Below are positions 31,601-42,080 of a stretch of 51,545 nucleotides of DNA, one piece after another (positions within the stretch are counted from its first letter, which is position 1; every line of letters starts with the position of its first letter). The position numbers and the translations under genes are program-made. Source of the DNA: Calothrix sp. CSU_2_0 (GTDB lineage Bacteria > Cyanobacteriota > Cyanobacteriia > Cyanobacteriales > Nostocaceae); contig JAAUPE010000040.1 in assembly GCA_012034595.1 (NCBI GenBank), positions 1-51,545 of the forward strand, written 5' to 3'. The notes beneath the pieces are model-generated. The model worked only from the letters and a program-made list of their open reading frames with translations. It had not been told where the DNA came from and did no database searches.

Positions 31601-34477
31601 AAATGCTTGTTTGTTAACGGTGAAGGTTCCATCTGGGTTAAAGCTAGTAATAGTAGCTGTTTCCGGTGTTGCGATACCAGTTCCAGCAATACTGACATTA
31701 TCAAACAATGGTGTGCGATTGGTATTACGAATCGTAATTGGAACAACAATCGATGTTGTCTTCCCAACTCCCGTACCATTACCATCATCAGTTGCAGTAA
31801 AGGTCACATTATACACACCAGCTTTGTCATATCCCGGTTTCCAGGTAAACATTGCTGTTTCTGCATCAAAACTTGCACCTGAAGGTAATCCCGACACAGT
31901 ATAAGTTACACTTGGATCGCTACCTTCGAGAATGGTTAATTCACCCTTGCCGTTACGTTCCTGGGGTACAAAACCAGGATTATCTGGGTCAAAGCCAAAT
32001 GCACGCAATCTAATACTTTCCCCTTCTTGCGCTTCCCAACCCGTCAATCCTTCAAATACAGGTGCAGCATTAACATTGAGGACAATTATTTTCGTTGTTT
32101 GAGTAGTAATTGTTTCCCCATCTGACACCGAGAAAGGAACTTCAAATTCACCAGCTTGGAAATATGCAGGTGTCCATGTAAATAACCCAGTAGTTGGGTC
32201 AAGAGTAGCACCACCAGGGAGTAAATTACTGAAATACGTTAATCCCGTACCATCTGCATCGGTAGCTTTGAGTTGAATCCGGGCAAACTCACCTTCACGA
32301 ACAACGATGTCCGCAGGTTTAGTTAATGTGGGTGCTTGATTTGACTGAGCAACCAGAATATTTATAGTTTGGGTTACTCTTTCCTTACCGTCATTAACAA
32401 CAAACTGAATATTTTCATAAGTTCCAGCTTGATTGAAATTCGGTGTCCAAGTCAAAATACCCGTGCTGGGGTCAAATACCGAACCACCTGGGAGATTATC
32501 TGCCCAGTAAGTTAGTTTATCCCTATCTGTGTCTGTGGCAGCAACTTTGAGTTGTAATGTTTTACCTTCCGTAGCACGAATAAGAAGAGTGGGGGAGGGG
32601 GAGAGTGGGGGAGTGGGGGAACTAGAAGATGAATTCCCCCCTTCTCCCCCTCCTCTTCGTCCCCCCTCCTCTACTGTTCCGCCAGTTACAGAAGGATTGC
32701 TAAATATAGGTTTATTATTAGCACCGAGAACAGCGATCGCAAACGACTGGGTAGTATAACCACCTCGTAAATCGTAGGTGTAAAGAACAACATTTTCTTG
32801 ATTTGCGCTACCAGCAACAGGTGTCCAACTAATCAACCCACTCGCATCAACTTGCATTCCCGTTGGTGCATCGTACAGCAAGTACCCTAATACAGTACCA
32901 TCGGGGTCATTGGCAGTAACTTGGTAATTATACTGCTGCCCAACAGTTGCAGTTGTCAACGCAGTTGAAGTAATTACTGGGGCTTGGTTCGGATACGGCA
33001 TTGCATAGATATCAGGTGTAAACTCAACCCGCAATGCATCTGGATTATTAACAGTAATGGTGCGAGTTGTTGTTGAAGCACCCGGTTTGAGACGACCATC
33101 GGGTAAACTATCTTGCAAATCGAGTAAATATGCACCAGTTTGATTTCTACCAATTGTTCCTTGGGGTACTCCCGTAAAGGAGTTGCTTGGGTCAAGTAGG
33201 AGCATCACAGGTAATAATAAATCCTGGTTAGCTTTACTTGTGATGGTGACATCAAACGATACGGTATTATTAGCGCGATCGCTTCTGGCATTACTAAAGT
33301 TAAAATCAACCAAACTACTAAAGTTAGAAATAGTGGTAAATCTTTCACTGTATGCAGTTTCTAACTCAACTCCAGCACCACTCTTGATACTTTGCAGTAC
33401 CTTGAATTCATAATTCCCCGCATCAAAGCTATTGAAACCCAGTGATGCAGACTTCGTTGCTGCGTTGTAGCTGACGGAAACAGGATTAATAGCTTTACTA
33501 CCAATCAACTGGTAATTATTCGGATTCAGAACCGAAGCTAAATCACTACTTCCACCTACGAACATATCTGAGTCGAAGGTGACATTGATGGTATTCAACG
33601 GTAAAGCAATAATCGCATCCTTAACAGGATTTGTCGCCGCCACCTTGGGTGCTACAGTGGGATTGAGGACATCGATTTGCCGGGAATGGGCAATTAAAAT
33701 TCGACCATCTTTGGTGACTTCAATATTCTCACCCCAAGTCGTGAACCAGTTGGCGGTGTCGGTTTCCGTCCCGCCAAACTGGTGAACCTGAAAGGCACCT
33801 GTTTTCCCAGTTGCCACCTTCACGTATTGCATGGTAGCTAAATCCACCATCAACACATCACCAGAGTTGGTGGAGATGAAACCCAATCCAGCCAAACGGG
33901 AATTTGCCGCACCAAATGCCAAGGAATCGATTGGATAGGAAGAGGATAGCATTTGTTGGGCACGACCCTTACTATCAAAGCGTACCACCAAACCTCTATC
34001 TGGCCAGGATGTACCCCACAAATTCCCACTATTATCAAATGCCAAACTATCAACCCGGATATCGCTATAGTGGGTAAATGTTTCTTTTACAGGGTCGAAT
34101 ATTTCGATACCGTTACCCGAAGAAACATAGATTAACCCCGTAGTCGAATTAATTGCGATCGCTTGGGTTATACTTTCCCCATATTGCTTGACAATTTGAC
34201 CAGAAGTTGGATTAAGTTGCAGTAGAGAACCACCACCTGTAGTTGCCCAAATGCTATCATTTCGGTCAACTGCCATATCGTAGATAGGTTGCGGTAAGGT
34301 GATGAGTGGTGTTGTTGCGGTGCCTCCAAGGGAATTGAAGCGATAAATTGAACCACGATTTGCACCACCACTAGCGAGTATCGTACCATCATCCAGAATT
34401 GCGATCGCCATTGCTCCAATATTGCCGTTACTGGTGGGAATACCTGTGGCAAATGCATTTGCGGTAAATGGACGCAA
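28610..34477 (-). CDS. Giant surface protein 1, propeller, Ig/He_PIG and RHS-like segment (1955 residues)
   Basis: The first start-like codon is at 34477, but the frame continues from 34527-35534 after a one-base gain in the C-runs near 34583-34592, so this is an internal part of giant gene 1. Order: a beta-propeller (residues about 1-290, '[13 protein letters not shown]'-like blades); about ten He_PIG/Ig modules ('[20 protein letters not shown]', '[12 protein letters not shown]'); an Ig-like spacer; then from about residue 1640 an RHS/YD-like region ('[20 protein letters not shown]', '[19 protein letters not shown]'), as seen in RHS and polymorphic-toxin shells. Two Pro-rich mini-repeats (30313-30343, 32585-32675) are inserted within or between modules. 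The frame ends near 28610 and protein sense continues ('[20 protein letters not shown]') in another frame. Confidence 0.8.
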   Translation of the reverse strand: MRPFTANAFATGIPTSNGNIGAMAIAILDDGTILASGGANRGSIYRFNSLGGTATTPLITLPQPIYDMAVDRNDSIWATTGGGSLLQLNPTSGQIVKQYGESITQAIAINSTTGLIYVSSGNGIEIFDPVKETFTHYSDIRVDSLAFDNSGNLWGTSWPDRGLVVRFDSKGRAQQMLSSSYPIDSLAFGAANSRLAGLGFISTNSGDVLMVDLATMQYVKVATGKTGAFQVHQFGGTETDTANWFTTWGENIEVTKDGRILIAHSRQIDVLNPTVAPKVAATNPVKDAIIALPLNTINVTFDSDMFVGGSSDLASVLNPNNYQLIGSKAINPVSVSYNAATKSASLGFNSFDAGNYEFKVLQSIKSGAGVELETAYSERFTTISNFSSLVDFNFSNARSDRANNTVSFDVTITSKANQDLLLPVMLLLDPSNSFTGVPQGTIGRNQTGAYLLDLQDSLPDGRLKPGASTTTRTITVNNPDALRVEFTPDIYAMPYPNQAPVITSTALTTATVGQQYNYQVTANDPDGTVLGYLLYDAPTGMQVDASGLISWTPVAGSANQENVVLYTYDLRGGYTTQSFAIAVLGANNKPIFSNPSVTGGTVEEGGRRGGGEGGNSSSSSPTPPLSPSPTLLIRATEGKTLQLKVAATDTDRDKLTYWADNLPGGSVFDPSTGILTWTPNFNQAGTYENIQFVVNDGKERVTQTINILVAQSNQAPTLTKPADIVVREGEFARIQLKATDADGTGLTYFSNLLPGGATLDPTTGLFTWTPAYFQAGEFEVPFSVSDGETITTQTTKIIVLNVNAAPVFEGLTGWEAQEGESIRLRAFGFDPDNPGFVPQERNGKGELTILEGSDPSVTYTVSGLPSGASFDAETAMFTWKPGYDKAGVYNVTFTATDDGNGTGVGKTTSIVVPITIRNTNRTPLFDNVSIAGTGIATPETATITSFNPDGTFTVNKQAFANVDVKRGEVKEITFKVIDLEGDNLQLNLQLERNAGDGIPSFIKPLRNNNDGTWTLRVEPGFDAFGENYSFKLVATEVRSDGTTALKNELPFNVNILATNNAPVIGYVGDKVAVIGQPLEFLVNTADRDQDSLQYSITGLPAGTNATLTPTGIYGQSKFTWTPTAENIGTYNISIKVVDSGNNGLGDALEDTETFKINVRTSNNAPVLGTLGNRTIAEGETLSLQLAATDVDGDGITYSAGNLPVGAVLDAKTGLLRWTPDYSQAGIYNGIEIIASDGNKSITQSLGITVNNTNQAPIFTPLAVQYGQENDKVTFKLVADDADRAGVEYTAVGTLPPGAILNSATGEFTWKPNYTQAGEHILKFAAKDPQGATALLDVVVRIANVNRAPSLTVSDRAVVLGETLSFQLKAIDPDILPLSPTPPLSPSSLKYTATNLPEGAILDAATGQFDWKPSPGQVGNYSVTFNVSDGEIITTATALVRVALSAVPPTVALDLTPSFPAVPGQKVVVQTTAAGLAAITSLTATVAGQAVTLDTFGRFSFVPNTPGKVVVEAVATDADGRVGRTTTVVKVRDVNDADAPVVSFAAGLDGSKVTGTTNITGTIADTNLDEWVLEVAELGSNNWNAIARGNQAVTGNLATLDAGKYENGFYQLRLTATDISDRTTTKESVIEVSGITKPSAYIRKETDLTTTIGGVNLNLVRSYNSLNAGEVGAFGNGWSLANIDANIQTNVAKDAPFRTGTRLYVTAPNGERVGFTFAPTKVTIPGATYYTPAWVADGGVGYTLESVDSKLIQSGSSFYDMRTGFAYNPGSGRFDGYEYKLIANDGNVYYLSSKKGVVEQVAANGTRLVYSDSGITSSTGETIRFVKDAQGRLEQVTAPDGTLIRYTYEGDNLVAARNLSTGNASRYGYTDSLLSLASGNPGTPGSAIAYSTNTPQISTIKADLGGAVLWNGSTVTGVGNERYTFSLRDGEIESTATGVVLVGVDVTGVVCLPLMG
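30313..30343 (-). repeat. Pro-rich coding mini-repeat, copy 2
   Basis: Identical over 31 bases to 28506-28536 and read in the same frame ('[11 protein letters not shown]'). It is inserted inside a He_PIG module, in the loop that normally reads '[16 protein letters not shown]'. Here it reads '[18 protein letters not shown]' before '[11 protein letters not shown]'. Confidence 0.8.
32585..32675 (-). repeat. Pro/Gly-rich coding mini-repeat, copy 3 (larger, two-sided)
   Basis: A G-rich run on the plus strand (32588-32630) followed by a C-rich run (32635-32672). On the minus strand they encode a Gly/Arg/Glu-rich piece, a run of Ser and then '[12 protein letters not shown]', between two He_PIG modules. 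It shares the 'PTPPLSPS' core and reading frame with the other copies but has diverged. Confidence 0.7.
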
Positions 34478-34526
34478 TACTTGCTCAAATTCGGGTTTGT
34501 TTGTTGTTGGTAATACCGCAGGGGTG

Positions 34527-35534
34527 TTATTTTCTGCTTTTGCTTGGAGGAATAGTTGATTTGTGGAACTTGCTGTTGTGGTGGGGTTGGGGTAATATTT
34601 GTTGGGTGGTTTTTTCGACGGTGGGAATAGTTCCTAAGTTGACGCTGTAACCATCATTGGGTGCGGTGATTCCCAGTGGTGGTGCTTGTTTATTGCCTGC
34701 ATTGTCGGTTGTCAAGACGAGGAATTCGTATTTGGAATTGACATTCCCGCTAAATATTCCTTCTTTCTCAGCAGTTTGAGATTTCCAAATTTTGAAGTCT
34801 CCATCGTTTTCTGCCACATATACGGTGACATGTTTGACTCCTGTTCCCGATGTATTGTCGGTTGCGTTCCATTTCACCAGGTAATCGGTATTTCCGGTGA
34901 TGCTGGGAGTTAAATTGGGGGAATTTGCATTTCCGGAAATGCTGGTGTTACTTCCCAAGGGAGTCACGTTAATATTTGCCGTTGGTGCAACACCATCAAC
35001 CCGACTCACGGTGCGATTGGTATCAATTGGTGCGGAGGTGTTGAAGATGATTTTCGCTTGACTGCTAATTTCCGTACCTGTGGTGATATCTGACTTCGGT
35101 GCAACGACATAACTGGCAAATCCTGCCCCTCTGCCATTGGCATCATTGGGGAGTAAAATACCAACATTAGGATTTTGGATGACTTCCCCTGTTTCTGGAT
35201 CGATTGCTTCTAACAACCAACTTGCGGTATTTGTTGTTATATCGATACCCGCACTGACTCGGAGAATAAATCCTTTGGTGGCAGTGAAGTCAAAGTCTCC
35301 CTGGAAGGAACTTCTACCCCCAGGAATATTCACTTGGATGTCTCCCAAGCGAATTCCACCTAATTGGAAGCTGCGGGGGTCTAAATCCGAGTCGAGTTTA
35401 CTCACAAGCTGTACCTTGCCCACCGCAGTTGGTGCTGTTGCCGCATTCTCAAAGCGGATGGTGTAGGGTAAATCTATACCTTGGGGGATAATATTTTCGT
35501 TGCTGTAACCAATTGCTCCAGTTAAGGATACCAA
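34527..35534 (-). CDS. Giant surface protein 1, DUF7619-like segment (frameshifted part)
   Basis: 335 residues from the first start-like codon, which is internal. The reading continues from 35522-40783 after a one-base loss in the run of five T at 35660-35664 (plus strand): 'LSQKTHSQAFSIYVPFKDA' is formed by joining the two frames. The sequence 'LPYTIRFENAATAPTAVGKV' with 'LDSDLDPRSFQLGGI' resembles the DUF7619-type beta-sandwich found in large extracellular proteins. It is followed by an Ig-like domain ('DYLVKWNATDNTSGTGV', 'FLVLTTDNAGNKQAPP'). It leads into the propeller segment at 34477 through another frame change. Confidence 0.75.
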   Translation of the reverse strand: MVSLTGAIGYSNENIIPQGIDLPYTIRFENAATAPTAVGKVQLVSKLDSDLDPRSFQLGGIRLGDIQVNIPGGRSSFQGDFDFTATKGFILRVSAGIDITTNTASWLLEAIDPETGEVIQNPNVGILLPNDANGRGAGFASYVVAPKSDITTGTEISSQAKIIFNTSAPIDTNRTVSRVDGVAPTANINVTPLGSNTSISGNANSPNLTPSITGNTDYLVKWNATDNTSGTGVKHVTVYVAENDGDFKIWKSQTAEKEGIFSGNVNSKYEFLVLTTDNAGNKQAPPLGITAPNDGYSVNLGTIPTVEKTTQQILPQPHHNSKFHKSTIPPSKSRK

Positions 35535-38500
35535 GTTACTGGCACTACTGATTGTGGTAAAAGCACTATTGAAATTGGGTGCAGGAACGGGAATTCCTTG
35601 GGGTAAGTCAACTCTGGCATCTTTGAAGGGAACGTAAATACTAAATGCTTGGGAATGGGTTTTTGGGATAATCCCTTGTTGAATTGTTGTAAATTGGGGA
35701 TATTATTACCACCAAGTTTACTTGCATCGTGCCCATACCACTTACGGACATTCTCGAAGAAGTTAACTAAATTACCCGTGGAATTAATCTCTTGACCCGC
35801 AGGACCAACCAGTAATCCGGTAGAAAGGGTGGCAATTAAACTAATTACCTGCTGGTTTTCGCGGATGGGGGGAATTCCCGCTTCAGGACGCAATATTCCC
35901 GTTTGTTCTAATGCTGCTAGGAATGCATTTGTCCAAGTCTCAGCATTACTTGCTAGTCCTAATAAAGCAGGTGTGACATTTCTATCCTTCAGGATAGCTT
36001 GTCGTAACTTCAGTGCTTCCTTGGTTTGTTCGGTAACAAATTCTGCCCTTGTCATTGCTGTGGCAGTGGCAACGACATTGAATTTGAAGGCAACATCACT
36101 ACCACTGATACCTTCAAATAATTCCGGTTCCCGTTGGAGTAACTCTGCCAATCCCCGATATGTCTCCACGGTAAAGTTCATCCCTGCAAACCCTGCATTG
36201 GGCAAGTCGAGGACATAACCGGGGGCAAGGATTTGTCCGTTGAGGTTCACATCGGAGACAATTTCTGCCCAAGGTACATCGTTAAGTTTTTCGTTGGGGT
36301 TAATATCTGGTTGTCCCCGCAGATTTGAGGTGAAGGTGACGTAGGGTAATCCCAGCAACGGATTGTCACCCAATTCGGGGATACCGAAGCTGAAGTGGAC
36401 GTAGGGTGTATCAATATTTGTTAAACTTTGTACTGATACGGAGTATGTACCAGTTTCCCCTGGTGCGAGAACATTTGGACCACCTAAACCAACGGTGACA
36501 TCGGTTTCAATTGCTCGTTCTACTAAATAACGGTAGGGGATGGTGGCTTCTTGAATTCCCCCGGTTGTCGTTTTACTGACTTTGACATCATACAATCCCC
36601 GTGGAGCATTGGTGAGGTCGAATATTGCTTGGATGGTGGTGCTATCGATGACTTTGAAGTTAGCAGGGATAAATTCACCAATTCCGGGACGAACTAATTT
36701 GACGGTGGTATTCGCATCGAATTGTGCCCCGGTAATTGTGGTGGTGACGTAGCGACTATCACCACCTCTATCGGTGTTGATGTCGGTGACGCTAAATGGT
36801 AGAGCAACTGAGAGCAGGTTTACGGTGTCGTTGCTGCCTTCTAACCCACGTACTAATACGTAATATTTGCCTTGTTGGGTGTTGGAAATGATTGCCGATT
36901 GGTCAGCACCAATTACACCCCTAGATGCTGTAATTGCATCTTTATATGTGGGTGCTTTTCCGAAACCAACATAAATTTCATTTGCACCATTATTTCCATC
37001 GGTAGTGATGCGGATAGTTTGCCCTGCTGGGACATCGAGTTCAAAGAGACGTTCCTGTCCTTTACTTAAGGTGGTGGATTTGGCTACATTTAGCTGTAGG
37101 GGTTCTGCATCCAGTTTGAATGTGGAATCGGAAGGTTTAATATTATTGGTTTCTCCACCATTTACACCCTCATAAACTTGATTGAGAATATCAGTACGAA
37201 CAATAATCCGGTAATTGCCGGGGGTTACTCCTGGTATATCAGCATCGTCGAGGGATAATTCATAGCTACCTTGACTTGCTAAAGTTCCCTTAAATACCTT
37301 TCGTCCTAATAAGCGATCGCTGATATCCCATTTCCCATCTGCCGATAAATATACCGCATCTGTCCATTCCCCGGTAATGTCGTAGTTGCTGTTATTTGCC
37401 ACAGTCCATTTTACTGTTGCTTTTTCACCAACTTTGCTGTTTCCAGGTGTAATAATATTTTGGACTTCTAAATCAATTGGGTCGGGACGTTGGATAATGA
37501 AGGCTGAGGTACTAGCTAAATCGTTATTGCGTTCGTTAATTCCTTCGTAAACATTACCCCGTGATGTGGATTGGGTGGGGTCAGTGACAACAATAATGTA
37601 GTAGGAACCTTCTAAGTCGATGGGTAAATTGAAGGTTTGCTCGATTGAATAATCCTTTCCAGCTTCCAAACCACCATTATGGTCGATAGTACCCAAATAG
37701 CGATCGCTGATTAAATCGAGTTTATTATCGCGGGATAGGTATACTAAATCTTGCCATGTATTTTGACGAGGTGAGGTATTTCCTTGTCCCTTATTGCTGA
37801 CGGTGTATTTGACGTTGACTTGTTGTCCAGCAATTCCTGTTGTGGGGACGATTAATTGGGTTACTTGTAAATCGGGTGATGTTGCTAAGTCTATTGAGAG
37901 ATTTTGAAAGGCTTTATTGTTAAATTCTTGCTCAAATTCGGGTACACGAGCATATTCACGATTTAAACCTCCTTCATATCCTAGACCATGTAGGGATTCA
38001 ACATAATTTGAGTCAGTGAATACTAAGAGTTTAAATTTACCAGAAATACCATCTGGGAGGATAAATTCTTGACGATTGGTGTAGAATTCCCCTGCTTTGA
38101 GGATTTCTTGACGCTTGTATTCACCAAGGAAAATATCTTGGGAATCTAAGGTTTCGTCAGTGTCTCCAATAGAAAGATAAATACGGTCAAACCAAGTATT
38201 TTCGCGGGTATCTCGTCCCCCTGTATTGGCAACTTTCCAACTTACTGTAATTGTTTCCCCCGATTTTGGGTTTATACCTGGTTGAAGATTTTCGATTTGT
38301 AAATTACTAACTTCTAAGTCGGGTTCGCGGAATGTGACGGGTATTTTCTGAGAACTATAATTATTGGAAGTATCTTCATAAGCACCTGTTTCATATCCCA
38401 AACGACTCCAATAGTTATCGGCAATTTCTGCTGGTAAACCACTGTAGTAATTGGAATCAGGCAATTTACTTTCATTGGTGAAGACATGGATATAATAATC

Positions 38501-40783
38501 GCCGTTAATTCCCGCAGGTAATATGACATTTTGTTTTTGGGTATAGGATGTACCCGTACCTAATCCCCCGTTGGGAAGATTTTGAGCAAACAATCCCAAC
38601 CAAGTTGCCTTTCCTGCACGCAATTCAGCTTCAAAATCGCTATTCTGAGAAATCCATACTTCATCGTACCAATATCGAGTTCCCGACCACACACTTGCCC
38701 CTGTATTTGTTACTGTCCATTCGATTGGTGTTGCTTCTCCCGAATTGGTGGCAGTGGTTTTGATATTGGTGACAACAAAATCGGCAGGGGTGCTGGTGAC
38801 GTTGGTGGCAACTTCTTTGATATTATTTTGAGTATTGGGTCCTTCCCATACCGACAAACCAGCATTAGTTTTGACAATAACGTATTTACCCTTAGCACCA
38901 GGAGAAAGTACCGTTGTCAATTCACTGGTATATTTTCCACCTCTTGCTGCTAGTTGTTCGCTATGTTCGACAATTCCCAAATACCATTTGGGTGTAGAAT
39001 CATCAAGGTTAGGTGCATCAGCAAGGTATATTTGGTCATACCAAGTTCCTGCTGTAATTGCCGCATTACCTTTATTCTCAACTGTCCAGGTGATGGTGAA
39101 GGGATTACCACCTGTTGTAGTTGGGGTTGCGACTATTGATGTGACTTGTAAATCGGGTGCTGCTGGTAGTAAGACAGATATGGGACGAGATGCATAGTTG
39201 TTAATGTCGATATCTACATTTTGTCCGGGAATATTAGGTTGATTGTTAATATCAAATGTTTCTTCATATACTTCCCCGTTGGAATCAGTCCAGACAGTTA
39301 AATACCATTCTCCCCCTTGCAATTCCCCAGGAATGGTGACTTCTGCTTCACCTTCGTAGAAGTTACTACCATTCAAGTCATTCTTGATTTGTAATCCTCC
39401 ACTATGGTAAACACTTCCCAATTGGATATCTTGGGGATTTCCCTCATTATTTACCACTGAAGGACGATATCCGGTTCCCCTTGTCAACCAAATCGAATCT
39501 GTCCAACTATCTCTGTCAGTCTCTCCAAATCCTTTATTTGTAACTTTGTATTTTACCTTGATTGTCGAACCTGCAAATACTTGTTCTGGTGCAATAACGT
39601 TTTCTGCAACTAAATCTGCTCCTGGTAGGGATTTAATGTTAATTTTAAAGGCTTTGGTGTTATTGTCATCCTGGGGATATTCGTCAACGCTATTAGTGGC
39701 ATCGGTTTGGACGAGAATATAGGCACTGCCACGGAAGTATTTGGGAATTTGGATGTTAGAAAGGGTTCTGCTATATTTCTGCCCGTTATCCAATGCAGAT
39801 ATGTTCTCGAAGTAATCACCTGTAATTAAGACATCTCCCGAATCGATTTTGTCATCTACCGATAGATAGACTGCATCGTACCATCTACCAGTGGCTTGAA
39901 CTGGGGAAAGGTTGATAATTTCGTATTCAATCGATGCAGTACCACCTGCGGTAATATTTGCTGTGGGAACTTTGATATCATTAACCCGTAAATCGGGACG
40001 GGTAGCGAGACTGATGGTTAAGTTACTTGATGATTTGAGAGTGTTGTTTCCAATTGCTGTGGTTTCTTCGTAAACACCGCGATTGCCGTATCTGTCCTGA
40101 ATAATATTGGTTTCCACCAATACCTCATAAGTTCCCTGCAAACGAGAATCTAGGGTAATTTGCTCGGTACGGGAGTAAAACTTTCCAGCTTCAAGTTTTG
40201 TTGTCTGTTGGAAGCTACCCAAGCTCACGATTTCGTCTGTACCCACTTTCCGCAGGTAGACGTAATCGTACCAAGAACCATCCGCATCACCTGTATTCGC
40301 TAAAGTTGAGTTGGATACCTGCCAGGTTATATCAATTTGATTCCCGGCAATTGTGTTGGTAACGGTGGAAACCCGATTGACTTGTAAATCTGGCGTTTCC
40401 CCGGTTACAACTTCAATTGCTTGGGAATAGGAGGTATTATTGTCTTCGTAGATGAATTCGTAGACAGAACCGCTATTACCACCTTGTGCTGTTACGGAAA
40501 TATAGTAGGTTCCCGGTTCTAAGGTATAGGGAATGAAGACATCCCCACTCCGGGTATAGGTATTCTGATTTCCTTGACTCGGTAGTGCGTTGGTGACATC
40601 AAAGTCTCCCAGGTATTCGACGTTTTCAAATTCACCATTTTGATTTTTCCTGACCAAATATACCCTGTCCCACCAAAAGTTATTATCGGTAGTGGCAATA
40701 CCTTGGTTTTTAACCGTCCAGGAGATGGGTACGAATCTACCTTTTTTTAATTTGACTGGTTGGAGCGTTAATTTTAGTGACAA
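35522..40783 (-). CDS. Giant surface protein 1, CARDB-repeat segment (1753 residues)
   Basis: Eight full CARDB modules (PF07705-type), each opening like 'PDLQVTSIVATPTTTGG' and continuing 'ITWTVENKG', 'W.D.IYLS.D', 'Y..V.TD....V.E'. The start of the segment completes a ninth module begun in 40737-42080. After the CARDB array come a PPC-like module ('LSKGQERLFELDVPAGQTI'), an IPT/TIG-like domain ('TTTITGAQFDANTTVKLV') and a conserved extracellular domain ('YSVSVQSLTNIDTPYVHFSF'). CARDB modules are cell-adhesion-related beta-sandwiches in bacteria and archaea. The joins at both ends are single-base frame changes (an extra base in T7 at 40742-40748, a missing base in T5 at 35660-35664), so this is an internal part of one protein. 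Confidence 0.85.
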   Translation of the reverse strand: MSLKLTLQPVKLKKGRFVPISWTVKNQGIATTDNNFWWDRVYLVRKNQNGEFENVEYLGDFDVTNALPSQGNQNTYTRSGDVFIPYTLEPGTYYISVTAQGGNSGSVYEFIYEDNNTSYSQAIEVVTGETPDLQVNRVSTVTNTIAGNQIDITWQVSNSTLANTGDADGSWYDYVYLRKVGTDEIVSLGSFQQTTKLEAGKFYSRTEQITLDSRLQGTYEVLVETNIIQDRYGNRGVYEETTAIGNNTLKSSSNLTISLATRPDLRVNDIKVPTANITAGGTASIEYEIINLSPVQATGRWYDAVYLSVDDKIDSGDVLITGDYFENISALDNGQKYSRTLSNIQIPKYFRGSAYILVQTDATNSVDEYPQDDNNTKAFKINIKSLPGADLVAENVIAPEQVFAGSTIKVKYKVTNKGFGETDRDSWTDSIWLTRGTGYRPSVVNNEGNPQDIQLGSVYHSGGLQIKNDLNGSNFYEGEAEVTIPGELQGGEWYLTVWTDSNGEVYEETFDINNQPNIPGQNVDIDINNYASRPISVLLPAAPDLQVTSIVATPTTTGGNPFTITWTVENKGNAAITAGTWYDQIYLADAPNLDDSTPKWYLGIVEHSEQLAARGGKYTSELTTVLSPGAKGKYVIVKTNAGLSVWEGPNTQNNIKEVATNVTSTPADFVVTNIKTTATNSGEATPIEWTVTNTGASVWSGTRYWYDEVWISQNSDFEAELRAGKATWLGLFAQNLPNGGLGTGTSYTQKQNVILPAGINGDYYIHVFTNESKLPDSNYYSGLPAEIADNYWSRLGYETGAYEDTSNNYSSQKIPVTFREPDLEVSNLQIENLQPGINPKSGETITVSWKVANTGGRDTRENTWFDRIYLSIGDTDETLDSQDIFLGEYKRQEILKAGEFYTNRQEFILPDGISGKFKLLVFTDSNYVESLHGLGYEGGLNREYARVPEFEQEFNNKAFQNLSIDLATSPDLQVTQLIVPTTGIAGQQVNVKYTVSNKGQGNTSPRQNTWQDLVYLSRDNKLDLISDRYLGTIDHNGGLEAGKDYSIEQTFNLPIDLEGSYYIIVVTDPTQSTSRGNVYEGINERNNDLASTSAFIIQRPDPIDLEVQNIITPGNSKVGEKATVKWTVANNSNYDITGEWTDAVYLSADGKWDISDRLLGRKVFKGTLASQGSYELSLDDADIPGVTPGNYRIIVRTDILNQVYEGVNGGETNNIKPSDSTFKLDAEPLQLNVAKSTTLSKGQERLFELDVPAGQTIRITTDGNNGANEIYVGFGKAPTYKDAITASRGVIGADQSAIISNTQQGKYYVLVRGLEGSNDTVNLLSVALPFSVTDINTDRGGDSRYVTTTITGAQFDANTTVKLVRPGIGEFIPANFKVIDSTTIQAIFDLTNAPRGLYDVKVSKTTTGGIQEATIPYRYLVERAIETDVTVGLGGPNVLAPGETGTYSVSVQSLTNIDTPYVHFSFGIPELGDNPLLGLPYVTFTSNLRGQPDINPNEKLNDVPWAEIVSDVNLNGQILAPGYVLDLPNAGFAGMNFTVETYRGLAELLQREPELFEGISGSDVAFKFNVVATATAMTRAEFVTEQTKEALKLRQAILKDRNVTPALLGLASNAETWTNAFLAALEQTGILRPEAGIPPIRENQQVISLIATLSTGLLVGPAGQEINSTGNLVNFFENVRKWYGHDASKLGGNNIPNLQQFNKGLSQKPIPKHLVFTFPSKMPELTYPKEFPFLHPISIVLLPQSVVPVTWYP

Positions 40784-42080
40784 CTAAATCTGCATAGGGT
40801 TTTTCTGCTATCAATAGTTGGTCTGCTGCTATTTTGGTGTTGTTTGTTTCCAATCCATTTTCAAATACTGAGTAGATAATATTGCCTTCCCCATCTCGGA
40901 TATCGGCATCGGTTTGGAGGAAGATGTTGTATTTATTATTGGTAATATTACTGGGGAGAAGGATTGATTCCGTTCTACTGTAGGATGCACCTTTGGCAAG
41001 GCTACCATCCCGCAGGTAGGAACCCAAAACGATATCATCGTCATTTCCAACGGTATCGTCAATGCTAGCGATAATGCGATCGTACCATTTATTTTCTTTG
41101 CCTGCTCCCGTTCCCTTATTGGCAACCGTCCAACTGGCTTGGATTGTTTTAGCCATGCGATCCAGAAGGATGGTGTTGGGAGATATGGTCAGTTGGGATA
41201 CTTCTAAATCTGCGTATTCTCCCAGATTAATTTGTAAGCCTTGGAAGATTGTGTTGTTCTCTTCTCCATCTCCATCGCTATTGCTCTCCTTGAGGGTATT
41301 TTCCGCATCGGTAACGATAAATAGATACTTACCACCACTGAGTTCGATGGGTAGGGGGATGGTTAATTCTTCGACATAGCTGCCATTTGCTGCCAGGTTA
41401 CGGATTTTTCTGATTTCTGCGATCGCATTGCTGGCATTGAAATCGCTGGTTGATGGGGTGTTGGTGTCGAGGATGTAGATTCTGTCTATCAATTCTCGAT
41501 TGATTGCCAGGCTACCGCTAAGGCTTACTTTCCACTTGAGTTGGAGGTTTCCACCGGAGATTGTTGTTGTGGGGAGGGATGTTATTTCCGGTATTAAATC
41601 GACACTGCCAATCCGTATGGTTTGGCTAGAAATACTTTGATTGTTATTTTGAGTATCGTATTCGGCTAAAGTTCCCGCATTGGTCACAACAACGATGCGA
41701 TATTCTCCCTCTGCAATGCTGATGGGTATGGTAATTTCTGTTTCGCTGCGGTTGAGTTGCTGTGAGGATAGAATCGTTTCGCTGCGGGTAATGGTTTTTA
41801 TCGATCGGGCATTGTTAAAATCAAATGTTCCGTCTGCTGTTATATCTGTGGTGGAAATGAGATAGATGGCTTCGTTCCAGGTTCCCGTTGCTTCCACATC
41901 GCCTATATTACTCAAATTCCAACCAACTGCGATGGTTTCTCCGGGTATTCCTGTTTGAGAAACGGTAATGTTACTTACAGCTAAATCGGGGAGTTGTTGT
42001 TGGGGTTTGTTGCTGAGGGTTATTTTTTGGCTGAATGCGATGTTATTGCTGGTGGTAAATTCATTTTGCACCCCATCCAC
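40737..42080 (-). CDS. Giant surface protein 1, CARDB segment (frameshifted part, 447 residues)
   Basis: Contains CARDB modules opening 'PDLAVSNITVSQTGIPGE', 'VDLIPEITSLPTTTISGG', 'ADLEVSQLTISPNTILL' and 'ADLVVTKINAPTSQIKK'. The last is cut at the frameshift and continues 'GRFVPISWTVKNQG' in 35522-40783. The apparent start at 42080 is inside a module ('YYIFIQADVDGVQNEF') that begins in 42020-42628, so it is not a true start. Single-base loss near 42113-42118 explains that junction. Confidence 0.8.
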   Translation of the reverse strand: MDGVQNEFTTSNNIAFSQKITLSNKPQQQLPDLAVSNITVSQTGIPGETIAVGWNLSNIGDVEATGTWNEAIYLISTTDITADGTFDFNNARSIKTITRSETILSSQQLNRSETEITIPISIAEGEYRIVVVTNAGTLAEYDTQNNNQSISSQTIRIGSVDLIPEITSLPTTTISGGNLQLKWKVSLSGSLAINRELIDRIYILDTNTPSTSDFNASNAIAEIRKIRNLAANGSYVEELTIPLPIELSGGKYLFIVTDAENTLKESNSDGDGEENNTIFQGLQINLGEYADLEVSQLTISPNTILLDRMAKTIQASWTVANKGTGAGKENKWYDRIIASIDDTVGNDDDIVLGSYLRDGSLAKGASYSRTESILLPSNITNNKYNIFLQTDADIRDGEGNIIYSVFENGLETNNTKIAADQLLIAEKPYADLVVTKINAPTSQIKKR

